DNA of 64,000 nucleotides from Marinomonas shanghaiensis (GTDB taxonomy: Bacteria; Pseudomonadota; Gammaproteobacteria; Pseudomonadales; Marinomonadaceae): the NCBI RefSeq assembly GCF_003259175.1, contig NZ_QGOK01000015.1:62001-126000 (forward strand). The letters run 5' to 3'. Made by a program: the position numbers and the translations under genes. The notes beneath the pieces are model-generated. The model was not told the DNA's origin, searched no databases, and saw only the letters and a program-made list of their open reading frames with translations. This document shows, piece after piece, positions 61,847-64,000 of the stretch. Each line of letters starts with the position of its first letter. The stretch's first letter is position 1.

Positions 61847-63811
61847 ATGATTGAGTTCCTCAGCGCCCTAGATCAAATACTGTCGATAACCCACCTCACA
61901 TATCTAATAGCAGGTGTGCTGGTTGGGCTAGTCGTCGGTATCATTCCCGGACTGGGCGGTATCGCCGGCATGTCTTTACTCTTACCTTTTTTGTATGGGA
62001 TGGAACCTTCCGTTGGTCTTGGGATGCTGATGGGACTGGTTGCTGTCATTCCCACGGGGGATACATTTACCTCCGTGTTAATGGGGATTCCAGGGTCAAG
62101 CTCGTCGCAAGCCACTGTTATGGATGGCTTTCCTCTAGCGAAAAAAGGACAAGCAGCGCGTGCGCTCTCTGCCGCCTTCCTATCTTCAATGATAGGAGGT
62201 GTGGTGGGTGCCATTGTATTAAGTGTTTTTATACTCGTCGCCCGTCCTGTTGTATTGGCTTTTTCCTCCGCCGAACTATTTATGCTTACTCTTTTAGGGT
62301 TGAGTGTTGTGGCAGCCCTTTCTGGCGGCAATGTTTACAAAGGCTTGGCTGCTTGTGGTTTTGGTCTGCTAATCGGTGCCATTGGTGGGGCGCCTGCTAC
62401 TGGAGAATTCCGTTTTACAATGGATATTGACTATCTTTACGATGGTATTCCCTTGGTTGTCGTAGGCTTAGGTATTTTTGCTTTACCCGAGATAATCAGT
62501 TTACTCGTAAAAAATAGTGCTATCGCCTCTTCGCCAAATAAACTGGGACACGGCTTAAGACAAGGCTTTAAAGACGTGTTTGCGAATCTTCCCCTCGTTG
62601 GTAAATCTTCCATTTTTGGTAGCTTAATTGGGGCAATTCCTGGGCTAGGCGGTTCTGTAGTTGATTGGATGACCTATAGCTTTGCTATAAACTCTAGCAA
62701 AGACTCGTCTCAATTCGGAAAAGGCGATATCCGAGGAGTCATTGCGCCAGAATCTGCAAATAATGCCTGTGCCTCTGGCAGCATGATTCCTACTATTTTA
62801 TTCGGTGTACCAGGCTCTGGTGCCGCGGCGGTATTTCTTGGTGGCATGTTATTGCTGGGCATTCAACCCGGTGTATCAATGATCTCGACACACCTCGACC
62901 TGACATACACTATTATTTGGTCACTTGCTCTAGCTAACATTCTTGGTGCGCTATTCTGCATTTGCTTCACACGCCCCATATCATTACTCACATACATCAA
63001 ATTTTCAGTACTAACACCGATTATTTTAACCTTGATACTCTTTGCCGCTTATCAGGCCACACGCAGTCTGGGCGACTTTATTTTCTTGGGTGTTGTCGCC
63101 GCTCTTGGCGTCATGATGAAAGGGGCTAATTGGCCCAGACCAGCCTTCTTAATAGGCTTTGTCTTGTCTTCTGGAGCTGAAAATTACTTCTTCCAAAGCA
63201 TACAGTTCTATGGCTATGAGTGGTTCTTGCGCCCAGGTGTTATTGCCATTGCCGCACTCATCATTGTCGGTTTTGTGCTGCCTCCCATTCTGAAGAGAAG
63301 AAAACAGAAAATGAAGCCAGAGCCACTCGCACAAGACAAAGAGCAAAACAGCATGGCCAATACTGTCTCTTGGACAGATTGGGGGATCATCGCTGTTATG
63401 GGAGGCTCTGCTACCTATGCTCTTATTAATATCTGGGATGCCTCGACGTTAACAAAGGCCTTCCCCATCATAGCCATTACAATTGTCTTGTTTTCTATTG
63501 TCATGATTGTCAGCAAATACATTAGAGAGAAACACACTAAGGTGTCATCAGATCTCGCCATGAATATGGTGTATATTGTCGGCTTTTTTGCCATTGCCTA
63601 CGGTTATTATCTGTTTGGCTTTATCTCAACAACCTTTGTGTTTTCATTCTTGTTTTTGAAGTACCTAGCAAAAGCGTCCTATGTTCAATCAACCGCAATT
63701 GCAATTGGTCTGGTCGTCTTCTTAGTGACAATGGGAAGAGTAATGAACGTAGACTTTCCTGAAGGCCTGTTTGATCCGTATCTATTAAGCACGATTAAAA
63801 GCTTTATCTAG
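61847..63811 (+). CDS. Fused TctA-TctB permease of the tripartite tricarboxylate transporter
   Basis: 654 residues. Residues 1-480 are TctA: GIIPGLGGIAGMSLLLPFL, GIPGSSSSQATVMDG and the repeated AIPGLGGSVVDWM / GVPGSGAAAVFLGGM. A charged linker (RRKQKMKPEPLAQDKEQ, about 483-500) joins a TctB-like four-helix domain (505-654, ending FPEGLFDPYLL). Start at 61847 has AGGAG nine bases away. A single chain replaces the usual two subunits. Confidence 0.92.
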   Translation: MIEFLSALDQILSITHLTYLIAGVLVGLVVGIIPGLGGIAGMSLLLPFLYGMEPSVGLGMLMGLVAVIPTGDTFTSVLMGIPGSSSSQATVMDGFPLAKKGQAARALSAAFLSSMIGGVVGAIVLSVFILVARPVVLAFSSAELFMLTLLGLSVVAALSGGNVYKGLAACGFGLLIGAIGGAPATGEFRFTMDIDYLYDGIPLVVVGLGIFALPEIISLLVKNSAIASSPNKLGHGLRQGFKDVFANLPLVGKSSIFGSLIGAIPGLGGSVVDWMTYSFAINSSKDSSQFGKGDIRGVIAPESANNACASGSMIPTILFGVPGSGAAAVFLGGMLLLGIQPGVSMISTHLDLTYTIIWSLALANILGALFCICFTRPISLLTYIKFSVLTPIILTLILFAAYQATRSLGDFIFLGVVAALGVMMKGANWPRPAFLIGFVLSSGAENYFFQSIQFYGYEWFLRPGVIAIAALIIVGFVLPPILKRRKQKMKPEPLAQDKEQNSMANTVSWTDWGIIAVMGGSATYALINIWDASTLTKAFPIIAITIVLFSIVMIVSKYIREKHTKVSSDLAMNMVYIVGFFAIAYGYYLFGFISTTFVFSFLFLKYLAKASYVQSTAIAIGLVVFLVTMGRVMNVDFPEGLFDPYLLSTIKSFI

Positions 63812-63826
63812 GCACTCCCGCCTTGA

Positions 63827-63863
63827 GTCCCGATGCAGTGTTCTTTGCATCGGGATTTTTTTA
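63827..63863 (+). terminator. Terminator of the prpF-tct cassette
   Basis: TCCCGATGCA (63828-63837) pairs with TGCATCGGGA (63846-63855) around GTGTTCTT, then TTTTTTT. Confidence 0.93.
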
Positions 63864-63922
63864 TAAAATTATCACATCCTAATCTTTTACAAATAGATCT
63901 CATTTCTTTTTCATGGTAGATT

Positions 63923-63939
63923 TGCCCCACTTAGGTGCA
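63923..63939. promoter_or_regulatory. Candidate NtrC enhancer site
   Basis: TGCCCCACTTAGGTGCA matches the NtrC consensus TGCACC-N5-GGTGCA at 11 of 12 fixed positions. It lies after the tct terminator. The controlled gene and any sigma-54 promoter would be to the right, outside the window. An 8-base dyad TGCGTAAT/ATTACGCA follows at 63947-63983. Confidence 0.4.
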
Positions 63940-64000
63940 CTTTTTGTGCGTAATGTTACAAATAGTAAGTGTAAGATTACGCATAATAACCGCGACTATC

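Noticed and set aside
63930-63950. GTGCACTTTTTGTGC as a second NtrC site
   Set aside because: The spacing between half sites is two bases too short; the overlapping TGCCCCACTTAGGTGCA fits better.

Overview
The window looks like a chromosomal segment of a marine gammaproteobacterium of the Oceanospirillales/Pseudomonadales type, most likely Marinomonas or a close relative. The reasons are the gene order, which follows the Pseudomonas arrangement of these housekeeping clusters (murA-hisG-hisD, mla, lpt-rpoN-ptsN, yhdP-rng-maf-mreDCB, gatCAB), the short HisG form, and the AT-leaning composition. The genus call is inference from memory of gene order and protein sequences; no search was run. I see no tRNA, rRNA, CRISPR array, insertion sequence or prophage, and no frameshifted gene. 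Only thiC is cut, by the left window edge.

Layout. 1-2100: thiamine synthesis gene thiC (minus, partial) behind a TPP riboswitch with a readable promoter. 2100-7000: rsmI, lpoA, yraN, diaA and the stringent-starvation pair sspA-sspB. 7000-10900: ribosomal proteins rplM-rpsI, zapE, zapG and a Nif3-family gene. 10900-16000: degS-like protease, an SRPBCC membrane protein, hisD, hisG, murA and ibaG. 16100-18900: mlaFEDC phospholipid transport. 19000-26100: a long plus-strand run caxA-lptC-lptA-lptB-rpoN-ptsN-npr-mgtE-darP. 26100-35300: minus-strand run mreB-mreC-mreD-maf-rng-yhdP-nitrilase. 35400-38700: gatCAB.

38800-64000 is more accessory: a two-receiver diguanylate cyclase, a small cysteine-cluster protein coupled to an L,D-transpeptidase, rlmM, a pseudouridine synthase, a membrane diguanylate cyclase, a purine/nucleoside ABC importer followed by an adenine-deaminase-type enzyme, DUF2750, a histidine-rich DUF2946/PepSY pair (probable metal handling), a class I methyltransferase, a 56-residue protein, an EamA exporter, an LTA-synthase-like sulfatase-fold enzyme, and a LysR-PrpF-tripartite tricarboxylate transporter cassette in which TctA and TctB are fused. 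The last 140 bases hold a candidate NtrC site facing a gene outside the window.

Two themes stand out. Cell envelope building is concentrated here (lpoA, murA, mla, lpt, yhdP, mre, L,D-transpeptidase, LTA-synthase-like enzyme). The classic clusters have also lost members at precise joints: no kdsD/kdsC before lptC, no hpf or rapZ around ptsN-npr, no mlaB after mlaC, no petABC after rpsI and no hisC after hisD. The most unusual sequence-level observation is mreC, whose only start with a good ribosome binding site and a full-length N-terminus is an ATT codon. I found no clearly new multi-gene system.
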